From positions 1 through 52,408 of the forward strand of contig CAZXEH010000014.1 in the NCBI GenBank assembly GCA_964639885.1: a stretch of 52,408 bases of DNA, written 5' to 3'. The position numbers and the translations under genes are program-made. Positions 1 to 8,351 of the stretch are shown one piece after another. Source of the DNA: JAGNLA01 sp964639885. GTDB lineage: Bacteria > Caldisericota > Caldisericia > JAAYUI01. Under the pieces are notes generated by a model, which had not been told where the DNA came from, made no database searches, and saw only the letters and a list, made by a program, of their open reading frames with translations. How positions within the stretch are numbered: the stretch's first letter is position 1; the number at the start of each line of letters is the position of its first letter.

Positions 1-65
1 ATTCATAAATTACTTGCATTTCAACTTAATATCGTGTTTTTTTGGAAAAATTGTTTTAAAAAAAT

Positions 66-94
66 TTGTAACCATTCCCATTTTCATTTATCAT
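66..94 (+). promoter_or_regulatory. sigma70-type promoter for the MKLSW membrane gene cluster
   Basis: A TTGTAA -35 (66-71), a 17-bp spacer and a TATCAT -10 (89-94) stand 31 nt before the GTG start at 126, which has its own GGAGG. This is a conventional promoter with a leader, unlike the leaderless ones elsewhere in the window. Confidence 0.55.
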
Positions 95-125
95 ATTTTT
101 TGAATAAACCATTGGAGGTTGACCT

Positions 126-890
126 GTGAAGCTTTCATGGACAGGAATAGTTGCTGTCATCGTTCTTGTTGTTGGCGCCGTGCTTAGAATACTCGAACTG
201 GGCGATATTTCCAGCTGGGCAATCAGGGTCGCTCCAGTCATCATTTCGTTGATGATGGTTTTTGTGAGCTTCCTGGTTTGGAAAGCGCTTTCAAACAGGA
301 AATCATCCGAGAAAACGCCTTGGCTGTGGTTCACTTTTGCCGCTCTTGCCAATCTTTTGGCCATGATAGCCGAAGCCATGACAAAAATCATGCCTGAGGG
401 TGGCGTCAATTTCTCAATCGCAAGCTCTGGCTGCTTCCTCGTCGCCTACATCTGCTTCATAGTCGGTTTCTGGCTTGAATCGATCCAGGTTGAATGGGTC
501 ACTTCCAAATTCAACATTTGGATTCCGCTGGTTGTGAACATAATCGGATTTGGAATCGTCACCTACTTCCTGCTCAAGGAACTTGCCGTCGCAAACATGA
601 CCGGCATCTGGTCAGTAACGTTCATTTCGTTTGTGGCAATGGATTTCATTCTAATAGGCGTCATTTGGGCGGTTGTGGCAAGAACCAGGGGCGGAAAACT
701 TTCAATCCCATATCTTACAATCGGACTTGGCTGCCTGTTGCTGGTTATTTTCCACATTTTCGCCACTTTCCTCATCACGAGAAATTTATTCGACGTTGAC
801 AGCATCATCAGAGTGCTGCTGATTGTTGCTCTCTCAATTATAGTTGTCGGCGGTGATCTCAGGCTTGGGATCGAAAAACAGCTCGAATAA
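126..890 (+). CDS. multi-span membrane protein, MKLSW family, copy 1
   Basis: I do not recognise the family. The 254-residue product is almost entirely hydrophobic, with about eight predicted membrane spans (roughly residues 5-23, 31-55, 66-85, 98-117, 129-150, 160-185, 195-219, 227-243), short polar loops, and no signal-peptidase or lipobox site. The start is GTG at 126, preceded by GGAGG with 7-8 nt spacing. It begins MKLSWTG, and the next two genes begin MKLSWIG, so the three look like diverged tandem paralogs; beyond the N-terminus the similarity is mainly in hydrophobic pattern. An intrinsic terminator follows at 907-942. A sensory or transport-related integral membrane role is possible, but nothing in the sequence shows it. 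Confidence 0.75.
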   Translation: MKLSWTGIVAVIVLVVGAVLRILELGDISSWAIRVAPVIISLMMVFVSFLVWKALSNRKSSEKTPWLWFTFAALANLLAMIAEAMTKIMPEGGVNFSIASSGCFLVAYICFIVGFWLESIQVEWVTSKFNIWIPLVVNIIGFGIVTYFLLKELAVANMTGIWSVTFISFVAMDFILIGVIWAVVARTRGGKLSIPYLTIGLGCLLLVIFHIFATFLITRNLFDVDSIIRVLLIVALSIIVVGGDLRLGIEKQLE

Positions 891-906
891 TTCTGATTTT
901 GTCACC

Positions 907-942
907 AAACCCCGGCTTTTGTGAGGTCGGGGTTTTCTTTTG
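907..942 (+). terminator. intrinsic terminator after MKLSW copy 1
   Basis: AAACCCCG (907-914) pairs with CGGGGTTT (928-935) around a 13-nt loop and is followed by a T-rich run. It separates the first gene from the next two, so they may be transcribed separately or by read-through. Confidence 0.6.
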
Positions 943-989
943 TCCAAATTCTGATAGTATTGCCGCATGGGAAACAGCTGGAGGAGCAA

Positions 990-1796
990 ATGAAACTTTC
1001 ATGGATCGGCAGAAGCGCGATAGTTGTAGCAGGGGTGATTGTGTTAGCGCTGGTTGGGCTACAGGTTTTTTATCCGACACTTTATGACAACTCACATGAA
1101 TTTGTGTGGTTCATGACAATGAATATACCAATAATGGTGCTAGCTTCGATTTCTGCCCTGGATTTTCTGAAAAAGACAAAAAAAATGCCCAAGATTGACA
1201 GATACCCATGGGAGACATATTCGTGGTTTGTGCTTGGTTTTACATGTGCGTCAATCTTCATTTTAATTGTCAGTGCAATTGATTCAATCACATCACCGAG
1301 GGGGCCTTGGATTTTTTCTCTATCAATTCTCCCAATTGTTTTTCTGGCTGTTTCTTTTTTGTTTATCCTCGGGGGCTTGGTTCGAGAGAATGACAGACAA
1401 ACAGAAAAGAAAGCCCGAAACATCCTCTGGGTTTTTGGGATTGTTGCGCTGGTATTGATTGGAACGATCTTTATTCCGAAAATTACCATTGTTTTCCCAA
1501 AATATGTTGAAAAAATTCTTTTTGCAGTTGTTTTTCTTGTTCTCATCTATCTTTGCATGTCGATAATCATGAAAAATGATAGATTACTCGGCAATATTTA
1601 TAAAATCGTTCTGGGAAGCCAGATTATTTTTTATATACTTGGAATTGTTGGAGATATTACAGGCAAGGCATTGTTCGAAATAATTCAATTTTCAATTCTC
1701 TTCTTCTCCTTTGCTGTCGTGTTTGACCTTAGAAAATCACTGTATCAACTTGAAGAATCCAAAACTACTGTGCAAATCTCATCGGAGGCAATGTGA
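990..1796 (+). CDS. multi-span membrane protein, MKLSW family, copy 2
   Basis: Unrecognised 268-residue integral membrane protein with about eight hydrophobic spans and a short hydrophilic tail (LRKSLYQLEESKTTV). The ATG at 990 was chosen because GGAGG sits 5 nt upstream; the open frame extends further 5' but lacks a site. The first 28 residues are nearly identical, also at DNA level, to those of the next gene, and the C-terminal FAVVFDLR motif recurs there. Its TGA overlaps the GTG of that gene, so the two are probably translationally coupled. Function unknown; a membrane-embedded sensor or small-molecule exporter would fit equally well. Confidence 0.75.
   Translation: MKLSWIGRSAIVVAGVIVLALVGLQVFYPTLYDNSHEFVWFMTMNIPIMVLASISALDFLKKTKKMPKIDRYPWETYSWFVLGFTCASIFILIVSAIDSITSPRGPWIFSLSILPIVFLAVSFLFILGGLVRENDRQTEKKARNILWVFGIVALVLIGTIFIPKITIVFPKYVEKILFAVVFLVLIYLCMSIIMKNDRLLGNIYKIVLGSQIIFYILGIVGDITGKALFEIIQFSILFFSFAVVFDLRKSLYQLEESKTTVQISSEAM
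991..1075 (+). repeat. 85-bp direct repeat, copy A
   Basis: Matches 1794-1878 at 83 of 85 positions by eye. It covers the first 28 codons of two neighbouring membrane genes, including synonymous sites, then the similarity stops abruptly. Confidence 0.9.
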
Positions 1797-2495
1797 AACT
1801 TTCATGGATCGGCAGAAGCGCGATAGTTGTAGCAGGGGTGATCGTTTTAGCGCTGGTTGGGCTACAGGTTTTTTATCCAGATTTCTTCAAAATATTCTAT
1901 GGAACCGAAAAGAATGCACTTTTAAACTTCCCTTTGCTGGTGATTGCTTCGATTGGTTCGATCAATTTCTTGCAAAATTCCAAAGGCATGAATGAACTCT
2001 TCAGGTCACCGTGGCAGCTTTATTCCTGGTCTGTGCTAGGTTTCTCCGGTGGGCTGNNNNNNNNNNNNNNNNNNNNNNNNNNNNNNNNNNNNNNNNNNNN
2101 NNNNNNNNNNNNNNNNNNNNNNNNNNNNNNNNNNNNNNNNNNNNNNNNNNNNNNNNGTGTATATATTTACACCACTTAAAGATAACCGATTTTTTGAAAA
2201 TCTGTTTTATCAAACAATAATTTGCCTGCTTCCGGCATACCTGTGCATTTCGATAATCAAAAAAAATGATGGTCTTATCAGGGACATCTACAAGCTGATA
2301 CTTCTGTCACAGATTGTTTTCTTTGTCGCCTTGCAGGGCATGAGTTTGATGAAACAGTCAATGTTTGCCCCACTGACAACCACGATCATTTTTCTCACCT
2401 TTGCCGTCGTGTTTGATTTGAGGACATCGCTTTATCTGCAAGAAAAATCCAGTATTGCCACCACTGAAAACGAAGGGCAGAGGGAGGTCGCGTAG
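1793..2495 (+). CDS. multi-span membrane protein, MKLSW family, copy 3 (interrupted by assembly gap)
   Basis: The 5' part (from GTG at 1793) and the 3' part (open to the TAG at 2493-2495) lie in different frames on either side of 100 N at 2057-2156. A gap of arbitrary length explains this better than a frameshift, because the 3' part resembles the C-terminus of copy 2: IYKLILLSQI against IYKIVLGSQI, and FAVVFDLRTSLY against FAVVFDLRKSLY. The true length is probably close to 265 residues. GGAGG lies 5-6 nt before the GTG, and the start overlaps the stop of copy 2. Function unknown; membrane protein. Confidence 0.7.
1794..1878 (+). repeat. 85-bp direct repeat, copy B
   Basis: Partner of 991-1075, with two differences seen. 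Downstream the two genes differ strongly, so only the N-terminal segment has been kept identical or recently copied. Confidence 0.9.
2057..2156. other. assembly gap, 100 N
   Basis: Exactly 100 unknown bases, the usual placeholder for a scaffold join of unknown size. It falls inside the third MKLSW gene, and nearby repeats probably caused the assembly break. Confidence 0.95.
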
Positions 2496-2496
2496 C

Positions 2497-3174
2497 ATGG
2501 GTATATTTGTCAGTTTTTTCATAATTATCGTAATATACGTTGAATTGATAAGGATTGTTTTCAAGGCTAGGCAATGGGAACCGGGTGAAAGATTGCCGTG
2601 GCTGCTCTATTTCTGTGCAGTCAGCATTTTGTTTCTATACCTCTTGGGAATGTTGGTCGCATTTTTTGTTGAATTCAACATCCGACCTTCGCTTTCAATC
2701 ATGATGTGGGTTGTTCCCTTGTTGGTAACAGCAGGATTTGTTGCTGAAGCATTCAAACAGGGGCTTCAGAAATGGTATTTCTCTGCTCTGATATTGTTTG
2801 TTACGATAATTTCATCTTTCCTGCTGTTCAGGTATCTGAACTGGTTGAATTTTGACGGAATCAAGGGGAATGATTCGCCACTAATCTATATCTCATTCGC
2901 GTTTCTTGTGCCTGCTTTTGCTGGACTGCTTGCTTTTCTACAGGTCAGGGAAAAACAGGAAAAACTCATCTATGGTCTGTTCTCTGGCGGATTTTTCCTT
3001 GCACTGGCAACAACCCTGCTTTATCTCTACAAGCCATACAACCATCTTACGGACGAGCTTCTATCTTTTGGATTAGGTGGAATGTTTTGCCTGATTCTTG
3101 CAGGGACGGCACTCAAGCTGAAGTTACTTCCGAAAACCCAGTCGCCACAAACAAACGATAATCCCAAAGACTGA
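2497..3174 (+). CDS. seven-span membrane protein, unknown function
   Basis: Unrecognised 225-residue membrane protein with about seven hydrophobic segments: an N-terminal one at residues 2-22, then near 38-63, 68-88, 100-118, 132-152, 158-180 and 195-215. A short polar tail (KTQSPQTNDNPKD) follows. The start is ATG 2497, two bases after the stop of the previous gene, with GGGAGG 9 nt upstream, so it belongs to the same transcript. It lacks the MKLSW start but has similar size and topology, so it may be a distant relative of the three genes before it. A strong bidirectional terminator follows. Confidence 0.75.
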   Translation: MGIFVSFFIIIVIYVELIRIVFKARQWEPGERLPWLLYFCAVSILFLYLLGMLVAFFVEFNIRPSLSIMMWVVPLLVTAGFVAEAFKQGLQKWYFSALILFVTIISSFLLFRYLNWLNFDGIKGNDSPLIYISFAFLVPAFAGLLAFLQVREKQEKLIYGLFSGGFFLALATTLLYLYKPYNHLTDELLSFGLGGMFCLILAGTALKLKLLPKTQSPQTNDNPKD

Positions 3175-3192
3175 GGATACCCCATTAAAATA

Positions 3193-3226
3193 ATTCAGCC
3201 CCGGATAAACCGGGGCTGAATGTTTT
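3193..3226. terminator. bidirectional intrinsic terminator
   Basis: A perfect 12-bp stem (3193-3204 with 3210-3221, loop ATAAA) is followed by GTTTT on the + strand and by TATTTTA on the - strand. It serves both the membrane-gene cluster and the convergent envelope operon. Confidence 0.9.
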
Positions 3227-3239
3227 CTAGCCTTGAATA

Positions 3240-6200
3240 TTACGGAGTTCCTTCAAGCGTTGCGCCGTAGTTGAGGCACAGGATGATCAAATCCATTCCG
3301 TCAACTATGCAGTCGTCGTTGAAGTCCGCTCTGGCGTCAAAGTTTGGTTCACCGCAGCTTAAGCCGAATGTTTTGCCAAGCAACATTAAGTCGGTTGCAT
3401 CAACTCTGCCGTTTCCGTCAACATCACCCGGAAGGAAGCCTGAGACAGTGATTTTGACCATCGGCTCACCCATTGTCACGGCCTTGATTGATTTGTAGGT
3501 GTTGTTGCAGTCGTAGATTCTTATGTTTGCAATGCTTATTTTTGTTTCCTGCGTAATCTGTTTTGCCTTGACCTTCACCTTGCAGAACACGCCGGTTCCA
3601 GTGATCGGGCCAGCACCCTGTTCCCTTATGCAGCTGACTGACGTAATGCCGAGATCAGCTCTGATGGTTTTTACAAACGTTGTCTTCTTCAGGTCTGTTG
3701 ACATGAGCGGGCCTTCGGTGACATCAGTGATCTCAAGAATTGTCGGGTTGTAGATGAGATCGAACTCAACAGAGCAGGCACCGTCGAGGTTTCCTATCTC
3801 AATGTCAAGCGTTTCCTCGGTTTTGTTCTTCATGCCCTTGTACTCGGGCATCCACCGCATGATCTGGTTGGTGTCCGGTTTGTAAATTCTGAGCGTGATC
3901 TCTCTGGACATGACCCTCATACCGCCACCGATTCCGACAGCCTGAATCGAGCATTCCTTGAATCCTCGCTGCAAAGCCGCCTGATCGTTATCAAGGAAGG
4001 TTCGTGGCACCGAGATGACACAAACCGTGCTCTGGTCATGGACAGATGGGTAGAGCTTGTTGGGTGTGAATTCGGCTGTGATCCCGGGACAGCCTTCCTT
4101 TGTTCCGAGTGTGAAGGCAACGCTGGCTTTGAAATTGACAGTCATTGACAGGTCAAACACAGCCATACCAAGCTGACCGGCTGTGATGCTAATCGTTCCC
4201 TGTTTCGGAGCGATGCTGAAGCTTCCCTGTTCCTTTTTGACGGTAAGGATGAATGACACCTGTGTTTTTGGTGTCTTCCTGCCTGAGGTTGTCAGAATGG
4301 TCACCCTCTTGCCATCAATCATCTGACCGAAGAAGTCAGTTGAGACAATGAGTGAGACAACACCTGGTGCGTCAACTCTCTGTGGAGTGAAGGTGAAGGT
4401 TACTCCAGGGAAATCACCGATGTTTAGAATTTCAAAGCTGACCGGCAGATTATACCCTTCAAGGTATTCGCAGTTGATTGGAATTTCACGCTTTTCGCCA
4501 AGCCACATGATGATGTCCTTGTCATTTTGTGATGTCAATGAGCACTTGTAATCACCGGGCACCGGCGGTTCTACAATGAGTTTGACCGGATAGGTGTGAA
4601 CCTTGCATCCGCCTTCGGCTTTGAACATGAGGTTGTATTCGCCTGGTGTGGTGTTTCTGGCAACACTTATCTTGAATTTGGATTTTCCCGGTGTGGTTGT
4701 GATCACTGGAGCAAACGCACCGATTGCACCGGTTGGAAGGCCGGTCAGTGAAAGAGAGACTGCTCCGACAAATCCTCCAGCCGTGTCAATTGTGAGATTG
4801 TACTCAGCCGTTTCGCCGGCATATATTTTGATGTCATTGGGATTGGCCTGGAATACGAAATCCCCAGGCGATGGCTCCCTGACGACAAGGCTGATTATTG
4901 ACTGTCGCAACAATCCTGAGCCTTCAGCCTTGATGATCACGGCATGTGTACCTTCCGGACAGCCTGGGCCAACCTGGATGGTGAGCGAGGTTTCGCCAGA
5001 GGCTGAAAGTGAGTCCGGAACGAATCTGAGTGTGCAGTCCGGTGGAGCAGAAACCACGCTGAACTTGACCGGAACCTTGAGGGCAATCTCAGAAATGAAA
5101 CGAACCTTCATCGAGTATTCCTGGCTCTTGCAGACAACCGGGCTTCCCGTTTCCGGTGCAAGTCCGAATCCCCACTTTGCAGCATAAGCCATGATGTGTC
5201 CGTCTTCAGTCGGGATGTAGAGCATTCTCTTGGCAAAGGTCGGGTGACCCTTTGTCTTGTGGCCGGTTTCGATCTTGAAGACCGCTTTGCCGTTCGGGTC
5301 GTAATTGATGCAGATGCCTTCCTTGTTCAAAACGATTGTGTTGGCGTTCTTGTCAACGATGACCGAGCTGTAGTTGTAGTCGTTTCTCATGCACTGCTCG
5401 CCATCGCAGTTCCACATGCCCTTTTCGACAACAATGTCAGATAAGCCAAGGCACTGCTCATTTTTGAGCTTCATGAAGCGGTAGGTGGGTGATGGTGTCT
5501 GGGGCGTAGAGCCAAAGTTTGTTGCAAAGTGGCAGATCGTCGAATCCTGAAGCAGCACAAGGGCTGGCGAGCCAAAAGTCGGGCCAAATGTTGCCCTCTG
5601 GCAGCCAAGGTTTCCATCCTGCAAATAGTGGCGCTCGACCATCGAATTCTGGTAGCATGTTCCCGGATCGCCCTGAGACGATGCAATCCACCATTCCTGT
5701 CTGTCGTTGTCGGCAGCAATTGTGCTGAGGTTCTTTATGTTGTAGATCGAAACTGCCCAGACCTTTGTCAGGTCGTTGGCATTGAGGGCATAAACCTGAC
5801 CGTCAAAACACGGGAACAGGATCATTGGCTGCTGTGGCGGTTTTTTGTTGAGGGCGTAGGTGAAGCCTGCATAAACCTTGCTTGGTGCTGCAAAAGTTGC
5901 AACAACGGTTGCGTTTGCATCACGACCGGCTGCCATTGCATGTATTGTTCCTTCAACGGTTGCAAAGTAGACCATCTTTTTTGTAACTTCCGGCGGCTTG
6001 AGAAGAAGAACCGGAGTTCTGATTATCCTCTTCGTATTGTAGCTCCAGACCCTCTGGCCAGTTCTAGCATCGAGGCAGTAGAAGACACCGTCAAGTGAAC
6101 CGATGTAGAGAAGTCCTTCCTCGCTGTCAACAGCAGGGGTGCTCATGACCGGCCACTGCTTGTCTTCGCAGTCGTCGAAGTTGTCAACCTCGAACACCGA

Positions 6201-8342
6201 TTTCATGAAGTCAAACGTCCACATTGTCTGGCCGGTTTTGGAGTCGAGGGCATACAGCCTTGATTCGTGAATTCTTGAGCTTTCCTTGCTCTCCCACTCG
6301 ACAGTGAAATAGAGCATTCCAAATTCCTCGATCGGCTGGGTTCTTATGCGTCCCTTTTTGTCCTTGTCAATCTCGTTTTTGAATTCGTAATCCCAACGGA
6401 GCTGGGGGTCGGGGAAGAACGGTTCTTTTGTACGGCCGTTCCTTATTGCATCCTTCTGGAACATCGGCCATGATTCGGTATCCATGCCACCGATCTGGAA
6501 TCGCACAATGGCAGTGGCAATCTTTCCGCCAGCGTGACCCTGAATTTCGATGCTGTAAAGGTCGGCTTCTGAAGATGTGTCAGTTCTTACAATGGCTGTG
6601 ACATATCCATCCGGTGTGATCTTGCCCGGGTTGAAAAGTACGTCCATTCCAGGAGGCAATGTTTTCGGGTTGGCAAAGAAAGCGATTTCTGCATTGAAAC
6701 CACCGACTGCCTCAACCTTGATCATGAACGGGATGGTGTCGCCAGGGTTGATGTTCCTCAGTGGTGAGAGCTGGTCGGTGCTCACCGACAGCTTGAACTC
6801 GCCCTTGAGAGGTTCGAGAATCTGGAGCTGAAGGATTGCGTTGCGTTCACGACCAAGCAGAACACCCGAGATGTTGCAGACATAGGTGCCAGGTTTTGCA
6901 TCGGCGCCTGCCTCAAGCACGAGGTCGATCTCAACTGGTTCAAGACCAGGTTTGACAAACGACTTGCTGAACGTCACCGTGACATTGTTTGGAAGTCCGG
7001 TCGCCTTGAGAACCATCGGATCGCTGAAGTTCATGGTTGCCGAAACAACAACCTTGTACGAACGCTTGTTGGTTGGATAGATGGCATCTGATCTCGGCTG
7101 GACATCGATTACGAAATCGTCATGATCTGAGAAGGCGTAAAGGTTGCTGTCGTTTGTTGCAACATAAACCATTCCTTCATCAACAACCGGATGACCGGTT
7201 ATCATTCCAAGCGTCTGCTTGAAGACCACGTCGCCTGTTTCGCCGTTGCAGACATAAAAAGTGTTTGCTCCGCCAAAGAGGATGTACTTGCCTGAAACGA
7301 CAATGTCGGTGAGGAAGGGGAAAACCATCTTCACGGACCAGTTCATCCTGCCTGTCTTGAGGTCGAAGGTGTAGAGGATGCCTGTGTCTGAACCGATGAT
7401 GACCTGATAGTCCTTGTAAGTTGGAGGGAAGAGGATTGATGGGCCACTCTTGTAGAACTGGTCGATCGGGAAGGTTTTCCAGATGATGGTTCCGGTAGCG
7501 GTGTCGAGGGCATAAACCTTGCCCTTGTCACCGTTGACTTTTGACCTTGAGGCGATGATGAGGAATCCTGCAGCATAAGCAGGAGTGTTCATGAACTCAT
7601 AGGTCACCTTGTCGTCAATCTGCACCTGCTGGAGCATCTGGCCGTTTTCGAGCTTGAGGATGTTGAGAAGACCATCATCGTTTAGTGCAAATATCTTGTT
7701 CTCTGCGATTACAGGATCAGTGTAGAGGGCGCCGTTGAGACCCATGCCCCAGATTCTTGCACCTGACTTGAGGTCAAGAGCAATGATAGCACCACGATCA
7801 ATTCCGAAGATGACCATGAGCGGGATGCCTGGCTGGTTGACGATGGTTGCACCTGTTGAAATCTGCCCAACTGAACCATCGGTGCCAGCTGTCCACTGCC
7901 ATCTTACTCCGCCCGTTGATGCGTCAAGGCAATAGAGAGTTGATGTGCGTTCGATTTGTCCACCTGTGGTCACGACAAGCGACTGGGTTTCCTGATCAAT
8001 TGCCATCGATGAAACCGGAAAGTTTGACGTTTCCTTGAACTCCCAGAGTTCTGTGCCTGAAAGTTTTTCAATGCAGACAACCCTTCGGCTGTTGAGAGCC
8101 TGATAAACACGGTTTCCGCATGAGAGCGGTGGAGTGCTGATATTGGCCGTATCCTTGTAGATCCAGGTTTGAAGCAGTGCCGGGCCATTGATCGGTGTGC
8201 CTGAGTAGTTTCCGTCCCTGGCGTTATTGGCTTTTCTGGAACCGGTGCATCCTGCAGCGGTGACAACTGAAGCAGCAGGCGCGAATGTCATAAGACCTGC
8301 AAGCATCGATATCGCGATGAAAATCGTGAGGAGTCTCTTCAT
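3240..8342 (-). CDS. giant secreted protein: two PQQ-type propellers, Ig-like repeats, cohesin and dockerin
   Basis: A 1700-residue exported protein with a signal peptide (residues 1 to about 30). Approximate order: first eight-blade-type PQQ-like propeller (50-405, repeated YALD/YCLD and TGxxxW motifs), Ig-like region (410-620), second propeller (628-1075, opening ESWPMFQKDA), several Ig-like beta domains (1080-1490), a cohesin-type domain (about 1495-1637) and a C-terminal dockerin with two Ca-binding repeats (DVDGNGRVDATDLMLL and DFNDDCIVDGMDLIIL). Such modules bind partner proteins outside the cell. Cysteines are frequent, as expected for an extracellular protein. GGAGGAAAG precedes the ATG at 8342, and only 9 bp separate it from the upstream cohesin-stalk gene. 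No enzyme active site is visible; a scaffold or adhesion role is inferred. Confidence 0.85.
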   Translation of the reverse strand: MKRLLTIFIAISMLAGLMTFAPAASVVTAAGCTGSRKANNARDGNYSGTPINGPALLQTWIYKDTANISTPPLSCGNRVYQALNSRRVVCIEKLSGTELWEFKETSNFPVSSMAIDQETQSLVVTTGGQIERTSTLYCLDASTGGVRWQWTAGTDGSVGQISTGATIVNQPGIPLMVIFGIDRGAIIALDLKSGARIWGMGLNGALYTDPVIAENKIFALNDDGLLNILKLENGQMLQQVQIDDKVTYEFMNTPAYAAGFLIIASRSKVNGDKGKVYALDTATGTIIWKTFPIDQFYKSGPSILFPPTYKDYQVIIGSDTGILYTFDLKTGRMNWSVKMVFPFLTDIVVSGKYILFGGANTFYVCNGETGDVVFKQTLGMITGHPVVDEGMVYVATNDSNLYAFSDHDDFVIDVQPRSDAIYPTNKRSYKVVVSATMNFSDPMVLKATGLPNNVTVTFSKSFVKPGLEPVEIDLVLEAGADAKPGTYVCNISGVLLGRERNAILQLQILEPLKGEFKLSVSTDQLSPLRNINPGDTIPFMIKVEAVGGFNAEIAFFANPKTLPPGMDVLFNPGKITPDGYVTAIVRTDTSSEADLYSIEIQGHAGGKIATAIVRFQIGGMDTESWPMFQKDAIRNGRTKEPFFPDPQLRWDYEFKNEIDKDKKGRIRTQPIEEFGMLYFTVEWESKESSRIHESRLYALDSKTGQTMWTFDFMKSVFEVDNFDDCEDKQWPVMSTPAVDSEEGLLYIGSLDGVFYCLDARTGQRVWSYNTKRIIRTPVLLLKPPEVTKKMVYFATVEGTIHAMAAGRDANATVVATFAAPSKVYAGFTYALNKKPPQQPMILFPCFDGQVYALNANDLTKVWAVSIYNIKNLSTIAADNDRQEWWIASSQGDPGTCYQNSMVERHYLQDGNLGCQRATFGPTFGSPALVLLQDSTICHFATNFGSTPQTPSPTYRFMKLKNEQCLGLSDIVVEKGMWNCDGEQCMRNDYNYSSVIVDKNANTIVLNKEGICINYDPNGKAVFKIETGHKTKGHPTFAKRMLYIPTEDGHIMAYAAKWGFGLAPETGSPVVCKSQEYSMKVRFISEIALKVPVKFSVVSAPPDCTLRFVPDSLSASGETSLTIQVGPGCPEGTHAVIIKAEGSGLLRQSIISLVVREPSPGDFVFQANPNDIKIYAGETAEYNLTIDTAGGFVGAVSLSLTGLPTGAIGAFAPVITTTPGKSKFKISVARNTTPGEYNLMFKAEGGCKVHTYPVKLIVEPPVPGDYKCSLTSQNDKDIIMWLGEKREIPINCEYLEGYNLPVSFEILNIGDFPGVTFTFTPQRVDAPGVVSLIVSTDFFGQMIDGKRVTILTTSGRKTPKTQVSFILTVKKEQGSFSIAPKQGTISITAGQLGMAVFDLSMTVNFKASVAFTLGTKEGCPGITAEFTPNKLYPSVHDQSTVCVISVPRTFLDNDQAALQRGFKECSIQAVGIGGGMRVMSREITLRIYKPDTNQIMRWMPEYKGMKNKTEETLDIEIGNLDGACSVEFDLIYNPTILEITDVTEGPLMSTDLKKTTFVKTIRADLGITSVSCIREQGAGPITGTGVFCKVKVKAKQITQETKISIANIRIYDCNNTYKSIKAVTMGEPMVKITVSGFLPGDVDGNGRVDATDLMLLGKTFGLSCGEPNFDARADFNDDCIVDGMDLIILCLNYGATLEGTP

Positions 8343-8351
8343 CTTTCCTCC

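Noticed and set aside
2001..2220. Short frames running through the N block on both strands
   Set aside because: They exist only because unknown bases cannot contain stops.
4603..5187. 194-codon open frame on the + strand
   Set aside because: It lies antisense within the 1700-residue propeller gene, has no Shine-Dalgarno or promoter, and its composition mirrors the real gene on the other strand.
5529..6098. 189-codon open frame on the + strand
   Set aside because: Antisense to the same gene, rich in Cys and Arg as shadow frames are, with no start signal.
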